A stretch of DNA of 64,000 bases from an uncultured Curtobacterium sp. Its GTDB lineage: Bacteria > Actinomycetota > Actinomycetes > Actinomycetales > Microbacteriaceae. The position numbers and the translations under genes were made by a program. The stretch spans positions 1 through 64,000 of the forward strand of contig CAJYUW010000056.1 in NCBI GenBank assembly GCA_913778205.1. The letters are read 5' to 3'. Of the stretch, positions 1-9,008 are shown in pieces (position 1 is the first letter of the stretch; every line of letters starts with the position of its first letter). The notes beneath the pieces were generated by a model. The model saw nothing but the letters and a program-made list of their open reading frames with translations. It ran no database searches and had not been told where the DNA came from.

Positions 1-1
1 G

Positions 2-355
2 ACCGCGGCTGGGTTCCTCACCCGCGCCGCCGCCTACTTCGCCAGTCACGGCGTGATCCGGATCCAGCGAGTCATCTCCGACAACGCGCTCGCGTATCGA
101 CGATCACAGCCGTTCAAGGACGCCGTCATAGCGCTCGGTGCCAGGCAGAAATTCATCAAGCCGCACTGCCCGTGGCAGAACGGCAAGGTCGAACGGTTCA
201 ACCGAACCCTCGCGACCGAGTGGGCTTACAAACAGCCATTCACGAGCAACCAAGCGCGCGCCGAGGCGCTTGCGCCCTGGATCGAGCACTACAACACTGG
301 CCGGATCCACTCGAGCCACGGCCTCACGCCCGCAGCCCGAGTGTCACCAACCTGA
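2..355 (+). mobile_element. IS481-type transposase, C-terminal part of the integrase core (truncated by window start)
   Basis: Protein ...ISDNALAYRR...PHCPWQNGKVERFNRTLATEWAY...YNTGRIHSSHGLTPAARV is the typical rve/IS481 C-terminus; frame is open back to base 2. Confidence 0.9.
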
Positions 356-476
356 CGGCTCAGTACACCTAGGTCCTGCGGCGCGGGCGCCCGGCGCGGG
401 CGCGGGCGCGGCTTCGGCTTCGCGGGACGTCGGCGCTGGCGCTGCGTCGGCCTCGGCGCTGGCGCTTCCGGCCGTT

Positions 477-870
477 GGTCGCACGACGTGCCGCTCACGT
501 CCGCGCTGGTCGCACTCGATGTCGGGCCGCGCCCTCGGACCCGACGACTTCTCTGACCAAACCGATCGGCACGCGGCACGTCGCGCGACCAACTCCCCCG
601 CCGGTGACGACGACCGTTGGTCGCACGACGTGCCGCTCACGTCCGCGCTGGTCGCACACGATGTCGGACGTGACGCCGGCCGTCGGTCGCACGACGTGCC
701 GCTCACGTCCGCGCTGGTCGCCGACGATGTCGGGCCGGGCCCTCGGACCCGACGACTTCTGCGACCAAGCCGATCGGCACGCGGCACGTCGCGCGACCAA
801 CTCCCCCGCCGGTGACGACGACCGGGGGGGCACGACTCTCCGCTCACGACCGGCCATCGGTCATGCATCG
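477..870. repeat. Cluster of intergenic repeats (GGTCGCACGACGTGCCGCTCACGTCCGCGCTGGTCGCAC), at least three clear copies within a larger ~208-bp imperfect duplication
   Basis: Copies start at 477, 619 and 685, each with a second GGTCGC arm exactly 31 bp downstream; segment ~516-618 recurs at ~724-820; inverted relatives (GGCACGTCGCGCGACCAAC) at ~574 and ~783. Confidence 0.85.
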
Positions 871-1071
871 TCGATCGGACTCGGCGACACCGACCGCTCG
901 TGACCGCTCGACGGATGCTCGGCGGGGTGTCGCGACCCACCAACGCCAAGGCCGAGGTCAACGCCAAGGTCAACGGCAACGCCGAAGACAAGGCCAACCC
1001 GAGGCAGCGACCACACCCGGCAACGCCGGCCGACGGCCCGCCAACGCTGGGGCAACGGCCCGGCAGCAGCG

Positions 1072-1632
1072 TCAGGACGCGCGCGACGCCCGGCGAGCGG
1101 CGAGCTCGTCGGCAGGATCGGCCGCCGGTGCCGCGTCGAGCTCGACGAGCGAGGACTCGACCTCACGCAGGACCTTGCCCACGGCGATGCCGAACACGCC
1201 CTGCCCGCGCGAGACCAGGTCGATGACCTCGTCGTCCGAGGTGCACAGGTACACCGACGCCCCGTCGGACATCAGTGTCGTCTGCGCGAGGTCGGACACA
1301 CCGGACTCGCGGAGCTGGTTCACGGCCGTACGGATCTGCTGCAACGAGATGCCGGTGTCGAGCAGGCGCTTCACGAGCTTGAGCACGAGGATGTCGCGGA
1401 AGCCGTAGAGCCGCTGCGAGCCGGAGCCGGCAGCGCCACGGATGGTCGGCTGGACGAGTTCGGTCCGGGCCCAGTAGTCGAGCTGGCGGTAGGAGATCCC
1501 CGCGGCACGAGCGGCGACGGTGCCGCGGTACCCGTTCTGCTCGTCGTGCTCGGGCATGCCATCGGTGAAGAGCAGCCCGAGGTCGTACCGCGTCATCTCC
1601 GACCCGGTACCGGGGGTGTCAGTCCCACTCAT
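1072..1632 (-). CDS. MerR family transcriptional regulator
   Basis: GISYRQLDYWARTELVQPTIR...YGFRDILVLKLVKRLLDTGISLQQIRTAV; MerR HTH; adjacent to ftsR-garA. Confidence 0.85.
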   Translation of the reverse strand: MSGTDTPGTGSEMTRYDLGLLFTDGMPEHDEQNGYRGTVAARAAGISYRQLDYWARTELVQPTIRGAAGSGSQRLYGFRDILVLKLVKRLLDTGISLQQIRTAVNQLRESGVSDLAQTTLMSDGASVYLCTSDDEVIDLVSRGQGVFGIAVGKVLREVESSLVELDAAPAADPADELAARRASRAS

Positions 1633-1834
1633 GCGCTTGCCTTCCACGACGATCGAGCCCCCACCCGAAGCTTCAAGGCCGGGTTGAGAGTTGTTCCGAG
1701 GTCCACGGTAGCGACTCCGAGCCGTCGCGCGCGGGACATCCGCTCCGGCGCGTCCGGCGTGTCGAGGATACGCCCCGCCCTCCGACACACACCAGCGTCA
1801 GCGACGTCCCGACCGCGGTTCGACCGACCCCCGA

Positions 1835-2539
1835 TCATGCGTCGAGTCGACCGATCGCCGAGCGGATCAGCTGCGAACGGATGGTCTCCAGGTGCCCCGC
1901 GATCTCGCGCGCCAGTTCGGTCGCCTTGGCCTTCGACGTGGCGTCCCCACGGCGCGAGACCGGCATGAGCGCCGACTCGATCAGCCCGACCTCGCGCTCG
2001 GCGGTCGCGCGGAACGTCCGCAGGTGTCGCGGCTCGATGCCGGACCGCTGCAGTTCGACGAGGGCCTTCAGCACGACGACGGCGTCCTCACCGTAGGTGT
2101 CGCTCGCGGGGAGCAACGACGAGGAGACCGCGTCGGACAGCAGCATCGGGGTCGCGTCGGCGGCCCGGATCGTCTCGTCTCGGGTGTAGCGCCGCTCCCG
2201 CCCGAGGATCGACGGCTTCGGTGCTTCTCCCCCGCCGGGAAGCGTCGGTTCGCGCCCGGCGTCGAGGTCGGCCAGGTACTGCTTGATGACCTTGAGCGGC
2301 AGGTAGTGGTCGCGTTGCAGGCCGAGGATGATCCGGAGCCGCTCGACGTCGGCCGGCGAGAACTTGCGGTACCCGCTGGCGGTCCGCACCGGCGTGACGA
2401 GCTCGCGTTCTTCGAGGAACCGGAGCTTCGATCCGGCGAGGTCCGGGAACTCCGGCTTGAGGCGAGCGAGGACCTGCCCGATGGTGAGCAGCTCCGGCGC
2501 CACGGACCCCGCCCGGGCCGCGGCGGACCGCGCAGGCAC
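1835..2539 (-). CDS. ftsR: MerR-like regulator, FtsR homologue
   Basis: LLTIGQVLARLKPEFPDLAGSKLRFLEERELVTPVRTASGYRKFSPADVERLRIIL; immediately downstream of the FHA gene; GTG start overlaps the preceding stop. Confidence 0.8.
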   Translation of the reverse strand: MPARSAAARAGSVAPELLTIGQVLARLKPEFPDLAGSKLRFLEERELVTPVRTASGYRKFSPADVERLRIILGLQRDHYLPLKVIKQYLADLDAGREPTLPGGGEAPKPSILGRERRYTRDETIRAADATPMLLSDAVSSSLLPASDTYGEDAVVVLKALVELQRSGIEPRHLRTFRATAEREVGLIESALMPVSRRGDATSKAKATELAREIAGHLETIRSQLIRSAIGRLDA

Positions 2540-3030
2540 TACGCGTTCGCCAGGCGCGCCAGGTCGACCCGGGAGGCGTAGAAGGTCATGCGGAACTTGC
2601 CGACCTGGACCTCGGCCCCGTCGGTGAGCAGCGCGTCGTCGATGCGGGCACCGTCGAAGTAGGTGCCGTTGAGCGACCCGAGGTCCTTCACGGTGAAGCT
2701 GGTGCCGTGGCGCAGGAACTGCGCGTGCTTGCGCGAGACGGTGACGTCGTCGAGGAAGATGTCGGCGTCGGGGTGCCGGCCGGCCGTCGTGACGTCGGAG
2801 TCGAGCAGGAACCGGGCTCCCACGTTCGGGCCGCGGCGCACGACCAGGAGCGCCGAACCGGACGGCAGGGCGGTGATCGCGTCGCGCTCCTCCGTCGAGA
2901 TGCCGGACTCGGGCGTGAGGGCCGCCGCCTGCTCGAGACTGAAGGTCATCGTGGTGTCGACGAGTCGCTGCTGCTGGGTGCGACCGTCGCTGGCTGCCGG
3001 ACCCTGCTGCGGGACCACTGGATCGGACAT
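2539..3030 (-). CDS. garA: FHA-domain protein, GarA/OdhI type
   Basis: N-terminal TTMTF phospho-site motif, FHA core GRHPDADIFLDDVTVSRKHAQFLRHGTSFTVKDLGSLNGTYFDG. Confidence 0.88.
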   Translation of the reverse strand: MSDPVVPQQGPAASDGRTQQQRLVDTTMTFSLEQAAALTPESGISTEERDAITALPSGSALLVVRRGPNVGARFLLDSDVTTAGRHPDADIFLDDVTVSRKHAQFLRHGTSFTVKDLGSLNGTYFDGARIDDALLTDGAEVQVGKFRMTFYASRVDLARLANA

Positions 3031-3153
3031 CGTGGACCTCCCTCTCTTGGCCCATCAGCGTATCGGAAACGCGCGCTCCTGCGGGAGCCCAGAACGGGGC
3101 TGTGCACAACTCGGCAGTGCGCGATCAGCGAACGTCCACGGAACACGCACCGA

Positions 3154-3201
3154 GACGGACGGGAGGCACGGTGCGGGCCCGCACCGTGCCTCCCGTCCGT
3201 C
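3154..3201. terminator. 48-bp perfect palindrome (24-bp arms, no loop), putative terminator
   Basis: GACGGACGGGAGGCACGGTGCGGG|CCCGCACCGTGCCTCCCGTCCGTC, 40 bp past the GH18 gene stop. Confidence 0.8.
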
Positions 3202-3240
3202 ACCGGGTCGCCGACGGACCGCCGCCTGCGCGGCGGACCC

Positions 3241-4794
3241 TCAGCCGTCCGTCCCGGCCAGGATCTCCTTGATCTCCGAGTCCTTGAGCTTCACCCAGGG
3301 CGACCCGTCCGGGTCGCTCGTCGAGGCCTCCGGGCTGTCGCCCGTGTTCCACCACTTCGCCTGGTACGGCACGCCGTCGAACAGGACCCGCGCCCCGGTG
3401 TCGTACTGCTTCGTGCCGGACCACGACGGGTAGGTGCCCGCCGGCAGGGTGACCTGCTTCACCGGCTTCTCGCCCTTCAGCACGGGACCGACGAGCTGCC
3501 ACGGGGTCTCGTACGCGCTGAGCACCGGGTCGTCCGGCAGGTCGCCCGAGGTCCACCACTTCGCCTCGTACACGTTGTGGTGCCAGACGATCTTCGTGCC
3601 CTCGAGGTAGGAGGCGTCGGCGCTCCACACCGGGTACGGGCTAGTCTTCGGGTCGTCGGTCGGCTGCACGGTCGCGCTCGGCTCGGCCTTCGTGACGTCC
3701 GAGGCAGCCGCGACGACCCCGCCGGTGAAGCCCTTGCCGAGGACGTCGGCGAAGAGCACGCCGCCCTGGTCGACACCGGAGCAGGAGTTCGACACGGTCG
3801 ACAGGTTCACGTAGTTCGAGCCGCAGGTGGTGTCGCGGTTCAGGGACCACATCGACATGCGGCCGAGGCCGCGCTCCCGGGCCCACGCGTTGAGCTTCCG
3901 CGCGTCGGCGAGCGAGAACACCTCGTCCTGGATGTCGTTCTGCCCGATCATCGGCGTCGCACCGACCTTGTGCCAGAGCGTCCGGTCACCGAGCGGCGTG
4001 CCGGCCCGCTGGTAGAGGATGCCGAGCTGGCGCTGGACCTCCTGCAGGGTCTGGACCGAGGCCGAGTACATGCTCTGGCTCGCGCCCTTGCTCTGCCCGT
4101 AGTCCATGGTCATCGCGTTGACCCCGGCCAGGTCGACGCCGGCCTTGAGGAACTGCGCGACCGCGGTCGTGCCGTCGCTCGTCAGCCCACCGGGGGCCGC
4201 CGGCAGCGTCAACCACACCGCGAGCGGGTGGCCGGCAGCACGGCGGGCGTCCTGCAGCTGCTTGACGGCAGCGGCTCGACGGACCCCGGCAGCGTGGTTG
4301 GTGAGGTCGTCGCCCTCGACGTCGTAGTCGACCGTGCTGACGTCGTAGCGCTGCACGACGGTCTCGTACGCGTCCACGAGGTCGGAGCGGTTCGTGCACG
4401 TCGTGGCGAGCTCGTCGTTCGCGAGGCCGCCGAACGAGACGCCGACCTCTCCCTTCTGCTGCTGCAGTCGGGCGATGCGCCGGTCGAGGTCGAGCGAGTC
4501 CGACGCGCCCTGCAGCGAGTACGCCGATCCCCACGTCGGGGTGCAGGCGTCGTCGTGGTCGGCGACGACGAACGAGAGCATGACGTCGCGGCCCTTCGCG
4601 GACTTGACGTCCTCGAACGCGAACGTCGGGGTGGCGGTGACGTCGGTGTACGCGGCGAACCAGCTCTGCTGGGCGTCCGCGGCCTGGGCGGCCTGCCACC
4701 GGTCGAAGCCGAGGTAGCCGCCGGCCCCGACGGCCGCGGTGAGGACGACCGCGAGGCCGACCCGGAGCGGGGAGAGGCGTCTGGTGGAGGACAT
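3241..4794 (-). CDS. GH18 chitinase-like secreted hydrolase with two C-terminal CBM5/12 (ChtBD3) domains
   Basis: N-terminal TM/signal; GH18-type STVDYDVEG motif; two copies of W-S-x-Y-x-x-G-x-x-V-x-x-(x)-Y-x-A-K-W-W-(T/N)-(S/T)-G-D. Confidence 0.88.
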   Translation of the reverse strand: MSSTRRLSPLRVGLAVVLTAAVGAGGYLGFDRWQAAQAADAQQSWFAAYTDVTATPTFAFEDVKSAKGRDVMLSFVVADHDDACTPTWGSAYSLQGASDSLDLDRRIARLQQQKGEVGVSFGGLANDELATTCTNRSDLVDAYETVVQRYDVSTVDYDVEGDDLTNHAAGVRRAAAVKQLQDARRAAGHPLAVWLTLPAAPGGLTSDGTTAVAQFLKAGVDLAGVNAMTMDYGQSKGASQSMYSASVQTLQEVQRQLGILYQRAGTPLGDRTLWHKVGATPMIGQNDIQDEVFSLADARKLNAWARERGLGRMSMWSLNRDTTCGSNYVNLSTVSNSCSGVDQGGVLFADVLGKGFTGGVVAAASDVTKAEPSATVQPTDDPKTSPYPVWSADASYLEGTKIVWHHNVYEAKWWTSGDLPDDPVLSAYETPWQLVGPVLKGEKPVKQVTLPAGTYPSWSGTKQYDTGARVLFDGVPYQAKWWNTGDSPEASTSDPDGSPWVKLKDSEIKEILAGTDG

Positions 4795-7280
4795 CAGGCA
4801 GCGGTCCGTTCGTCGGAGGGCGTGGCCGCGGTGGGGACCGTGGTCGTGGAGGTGGCGGCGGTGGCCGCGGTGGCCGGAGCGGTGCCGGCCGGGGCCGGGG
4901 CACCCACGGTGTCGGCACCGTGGCGGGTCGGCATCTCCGCCCCGCCGTGGCCGTAGTAGAGCACCGCGCGCCAGTCCTCGGCCACCGGCTCCACCTCGGG
5001 GAGCAGGCCCTTCCGGGCGCGCTTCCGGTCCTGCCTGGCCTGCCGGCGCGCGGCCGTGCGGGCGGCCCGGGCGGACGGGTCGTAGTACATCCACTTCGTG
5101 GCCCAGAGCCACACGTCGACGACCGAGTTCCAGATCCCGATGTAGGCGACGATCGCGTAGAACGCGAGCAGGGCGTTGAAGGCGGCGAAGACCGCGTTGC
5201 CCCAGTTCTGCGCCTGGTAGTCGCGGACGAACGTGAAGACCGAGAACACCACCATCGCGTACGGCGCCAGGACGTAGAGCGCCGGCGACGCGGTCCGGTC
5301 GCGGACCTTCGGCGTGCGGGCGAACGGGATCTTCTTCGCCGTCAGCGCCTGCTGCACGCTCTTCAGCACACCGGCGACGTTGACCGGCATGAGGATGAGG
5401 TTGAACCCGTAGATCCGGAGGATGTCGGTGCGCTTGTACCCGCAGTACTTCAGGTCCGACGCGAAGAGCCAGAAGTACGGCAGCGCGGCCAGGAGCACCA
5501 TCGGGCTGAGGAGCCGCGAGTCGTACGGGTAGGCCAGCAGGAAGATCAGCCCGAGCGAGCCCCAGGCGATCGACGCCATGTAGTTGACCCGCAGCGACAT
5601 CTCGACGATGCCGACCCGCTCCCCCCGCTGCCGGCGCTCCCGCACCTGGCGGAGGTACTTCGGCAGGATGAGCAGGCCACCGTTCGCCCAGCGGCGACGC
5701 TGGACGATCAGCGAGCCGAAGTCCGGCGGCGTCGCACTGTAGGAGAGGCGCTCCGGGTAGTTCACGAGGGTCCACCCGTGCATGCCGAGGTCGACGCTCG
5801 ACTCGGTGTCCTCGATGACCGTGCGGTCCTGCACGTACCGCTTCACCTCGAAGCCGCCGACGGTCTCGACCTCCTCGATGTCGCGGAGCGCCCGGGTGCG
5901 GATGACCGCGTTCGCCCCGACCCAGAAGGTCGCGTTGTGCCGGGACATGCCCTGGTGGAGGATGTGCTGGATGTCGGTCGTGGCGCCGGCCAGCCGCTCG
6001 ATGCGCGTCGCGGCGCCGCGGAACGACGAGTACGGCGTCTGGGTCACGGCGACGCGGGCGTTCTCCGGCTGCTCGAGGAAGTACACCAGGCGCAGGCAGT
6101 AGTCGCGGAGCAGGACCGAGTCGGCGTCGAGCGTCAGGACGTAGTCGGACGCGGGCACGACGAGGTCGGCGTGCTCCGGCGACGACACCGTGCGCAGGAC
6201 CGTCCCGCTCGCGGTCTCCTCGAACGCGTACGCGCCGCCGAGGAGACCGATGTAGGAGTTGAGGTTCATCGCCTTGTTCGCCTCGTCGGAGAGGTTCGCG
6301 AACCGCTTCCGTTCGAAGGTCGTGATCTCGGCGGTGAACGTCCACGCGAGGCGCCGGGTCAGCTCGAGCGCACGGGCGCTGGTGACGTCGGTGAACGCGT
6401 CGCCACCGTGGGGCCCGGACGCCGCTGCGTCGGAGGCACGGCGGTCGAGCGCGTCGACGATGGCCGCCTCGAGCGCCTCGGACGTCAGGCGCAGCTCGTC
6501 CGCGAGCGAGATGAGCACCTGGTCGTGGAAGAAGTGGTCGACGTGGTCGACGACCTCGTGCTCGCGGGCGTGCCGCCGCAGCCACGCGTCGGCCCAGCGG
6601 TGGTGCTCGACGAGGGTGCGGAGCGCGTCGACGGAGGCGTTCGGCGCGGTCTCGGCGTCGATCTCCGCGACGAGCAGCGCCTCCTGGAAGCGTCGCGACG
6701 GTGCGGCGAGCTGCGCCTGGATCTGCCCGGCGACGGCCCGGGTCCGCTCGAGCTTGTCGGCCACCTCGGGGTCGGTCGGGAACGGGTTGTCGTCGACGAG
6801 CAGCACGACCCGGAGGTTCGGGTACTCCTGCAGTGCGGCCGACCACAGCGTCGTGGCGACCACGTCGGGCTCCTCGGCGTAGCTCGGGACGAGGACCGTC
6901 ATGGGCGCCTCGTGGCCCTCGCCGAAGTGGCGGTCGAGTTCGGCACGCGGGACCCGGACGTGGGTCGCGAAGCGCTCCATCGCGCCTTGACGCGCGATGA
7001 GGTGCATGAGCGCGGAGAAGGTGAGGAAGGTGACGACCACGAGGTAGGAGATCGCCTCGGTGGTGAAGCGGAAGCTCTCGGTGCCGTAGTCGAGGAACTG
7101 GCGGATCACGGTGTAGACGACGTACGCGAGCCAGAACGCGATCGTCAGGATGATGGCGACGCGACCGGACACGAGCTTCCGGTCGGACGGTCGGGCGTGG
7201 ATGGTGTCGAGCGGGCGGGTACGACGCTCGGAACCCCACTGCCTCCGGCGCACGGGAGCGCCGTCGAGCTGTTCGGGCAT
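4794..7280 (-). CDS. Membrane processive family 2 glycosyltransferase (cellulose/chitin synthase-like)
   Basis: TVLVPSYAEEPDVV, LTLDADSVL, QRRRW motifs, several TM segments; ATGA overlap with the GH18 gene. Confidence 0.85.
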   Translation of the reverse strand: MPEQLDGAPVRRRQWGSERRTRPLDTIHARPSDRKLVSGRVAIILTIAFWLAYVVYTVIRQFLDYGTESFRFTTEAISYLVVVTFLTFSALMHLIARQGAMERFATHVRVPRAELDRHFGEGHEAPMTVLVPSYAEEPDVVATTLWSAALQEYPNLRVVLLVDDNPFPTDPEVADKLERTRAVAGQIQAQLAAPSRRFQEALLVAEIDAETAPNASVDALRTLVEHHRWADAWLRRHAREHEVVDHVDHFFHDQVLISLADELRLTSEALEAAIVDALDRRASDAAASGPHGGDAFTDVTSARALELTRRLAWTFTAEITTFERKRFANLSDEANKAMNLNSYIGLLGGAYAFEETASGTVLRTVSSPEHADLVVPASDYVLTLDADSVLLRDYCLRLVYFLEQPENARVAVTQTPYSSFRGAATRIERLAGATTDIQHILHQGMSRHNATFWVGANAVIRTRALRDIEEVETVGGFEVKRYVQDRTVIEDTESSVDLGMHGWTLVNYPERLSYSATPPDFGSLIVQRRRWANGGLLILPKYLRQVRERRQRGERVGIVEMSLRVNYMASIAWGSLGLIFLLAYPYDSRLLSPMVLLAALPYFWLFASDLKYCGYKRTDILRIYGFNLILMPVNVAGVLKSVQQALTAKKIPFARTPKVRDRTASPALYVLAPYAMVVFSVFTFVRDYQAQNWGNAVFAAFNALLAFYAIVAYIGIWNSVVDVWLWATKWMYYDPSARAARTAARRQARQDRKRARKGLLPEVEPVAEDWRAVLYYGHGGAEMPTRHGADTVGAPAPAGTAPATAATAATSTTTVPTAATPSDERTAA

Positions 7281-7617
7281 GACGGTCCTTCATCCGCGGA
7301 GGTCAGCGTGCCATCGGGTCGGCTCGCCATCGGGTCGCCCCCGCGATCGACTGCGAACCTACGGGGACAGAACGAGCGGTGCAGACACCCGGACGGGGGG
7401 TCGACGGCGGGTCGTGCGGGAAACCGCACGCTCTTGCGGGAACGGCGTTCGACGGCGTGTCGCTGCACGGGCCGGACGGGTCAGCGGGGCGCGCCGCTCA
7501 CGTTCCGACGAGGGGTCGCCCACGACCGGCCTGGAGGCGCGGCTCGCCTCCCCGCGTCGGCTCGCGTCGGCGGGGTGGCCGGCCTGGCAGGCCCGCACCC
7601 GTCGAGGTACGGCGCCG

Positions 7618-7706
7618 GTCGAGCCGGTCCCTCCTGCCGAAGCGCGGCGGCGGTCGTGCCGGTCCCTCCTGCCGAAGCGCGGCGGCATCGTGCCGGGTCC
7701 CTCCCG
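7618..7706. repeat. ~35-bp imperfect tandem repeat
   Basis: GCCGGTCCCTCCTGCCGAAGCGCGGCGG at 7623 and 7658, partial third unit at 7692. Confidence 0.75.
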
Positions 7707-7713
7707 CGGAGCT

Positions 7714-7905
7714 GGTCGCAGGACGTGCCGCTCACGTCCACGCCGGTCGCAGAAACTGTCGCCGCTCGGCTCGCGCGACGGCATGTCGTGCGACCGCGAG
7801 GCACCGCGCGCCGCAGATCATGCGACCGCAGCCTGACGCCGAGCGGCCTGGAGAGGTCGTCGGGGTTCCACAACTCGCCGCTCACGTTCGCCGAGGTTCC
7901 ACGGG
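7714..7905. repeat. Two further members of the 31-bp-spaced direct-arm repeat family
   Basis: GGTCGCA at 7714 and 7745; GGTTCCAC at 7864 and 7895; both flank a GCCGCTCACGT core. Confidence 0.8.
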
Positions 7906-7994
7906 ACGGGCGTGCCCCCGCCGAGATGACGAAAGTAAGGAACTTGCGGGGACCGGGGAGCGGGGAGCGGGGAGGGAACGGTGCGGGGGCGGGG

Positions 7995-9008
7995 TCAGCG
8001 GCCGCGGGCGAGCAGCCAGAGCAGGTACGGCGCGCCGACGACCCCGGTCACGACGCCGACCGGCAGCGCCGTGCCCGGGATCGCGAACTGCGCGACGAGG
8101 TCGCTCGCGAGGGTCACCACCGCCCCGACCGCGGCTGCCGGTCCGAGCGCGACGCGACCACCGCCGACGACCCGACGCGCGATCGGCGCCGACATGAGCG
8201 CCACGAACGCCACGGGCCCAGCGGTGGCGACCGCGCCCGCCGTCATGCCGACCGCGGTGAGGAGCAGCAGGACCTTGGCGCGGTCGGGCCGGAGCCCGAG
8301 GGCCGCAGCGACCTCGTCGCCGAGCGCGAGCACCGTCAGGCGGGGCGACTGCACGAGGGCGAGCACCATGAGCACGACGAACGCGGCACCGAGGACGCCG
8401 ACGAGGTCCCGGTCGACGGCGTTCAGGCTGCCGGACAGCCACAGGAGCGCCGTGCCGGCCTGCGTGACGGTGCCGCTCGTCAGCATCCAGCCGGTGACCG
8501 CGAGGCAGATCGCCGCGACGCCGATCCCGACCAGGACGACCCGGTTGCCGGTGATCCCCCGCCGCCAGGACAGCGCCGCGACCACGAGCGAGACCACGAC
8601 GGCCCCGACCAGCACCGTGCCGAACAGGACCACGCCGGAGGCGCCGAACAGCACGATCGCGGTGATGCCGGCGGCACTCGCCCCCGACGTGATGCCGATC
8701 ACGTCCGGACTCGCGATGGGGTTCCGCACGACGCTCTGCACGATGGCCCCCGCGACGCCGAGTGCGGCTCCGACGAAGACCGCGCCGAACACCCGCGGGC
8801 CGCGGAGTTGTCCGATCACGAAGTCCGAGATCGCGTCCCCGTGCCCGAGCGCCGCCGCGGCGACCTGCCCGGGCGACAGCGGGATCTCGCCGACGCCGAG
8901 CCCGGTGAAGACGAGCGCGACGAGCACCACGAGCAGGACGCCGAGCACGACGAGTTCGCGGCGGGCGCCGACGACACGTCGCCGGCGTCGGGTCTCGACG
9001 GCGGTCAC
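7995..9008 (-). CDS. FecCD family iron-siderophore ABC transporter permease
   Basis: RGPRVFGAVFVGAALGVAGAIVQSVVRNPIASPDVIGITSGA, multi-TM; start overlaps preceding stop. Confidence 0.92.
   Translation of the reverse strand: MTAVETRRRRRVVGARRELVVLGVLLVVLVALVFTGLGVGEIPLSPGQVAAAALGHGDAISDFVIGQLRGPRVFGAVFVGAALGVAGAIVQSVVRNPIASPDVIGITSGASAAGITAIVLFGASGVVLFGTVLVGAVVVSLVVAALSWRRGITGNRVVLVGIGVAAICLAVTGWMLTSGTVTQAGTALLWLSGSLNAVDRDLVGVLGAAFVVLMVLALVQSPRLTVLALGDEVAAALGLRPDRAKVLLLLTAVGMTAGAVATAGPVAFVALMSAPIARRVVGGGRVALGPAAAVGAVVTLASDLVAQFAIPGTALPVGVVTGVVGAPYLLWLLARGR

Noticed and set aside
477-720. CRISPR array
   Set aside because: Only three irregularly spaced copies, long duplicated intervening sequence, no unique spacers and no cas genes.
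900-1226. 108-aa ORF (AKAEVNAKVNGNAEDKANPRQRP)
   Set aside because: Low-complexity, overlaps the MerR gene on the opposite strand, no RBS or recognisable domain.
3241-7293. 1350-aa single ORF as a GT-GH18 fusion
   Set aside because: Its N-terminal half is a wrong-frame read of the GT2 gene; true genes overlap by ATGA in different frames.
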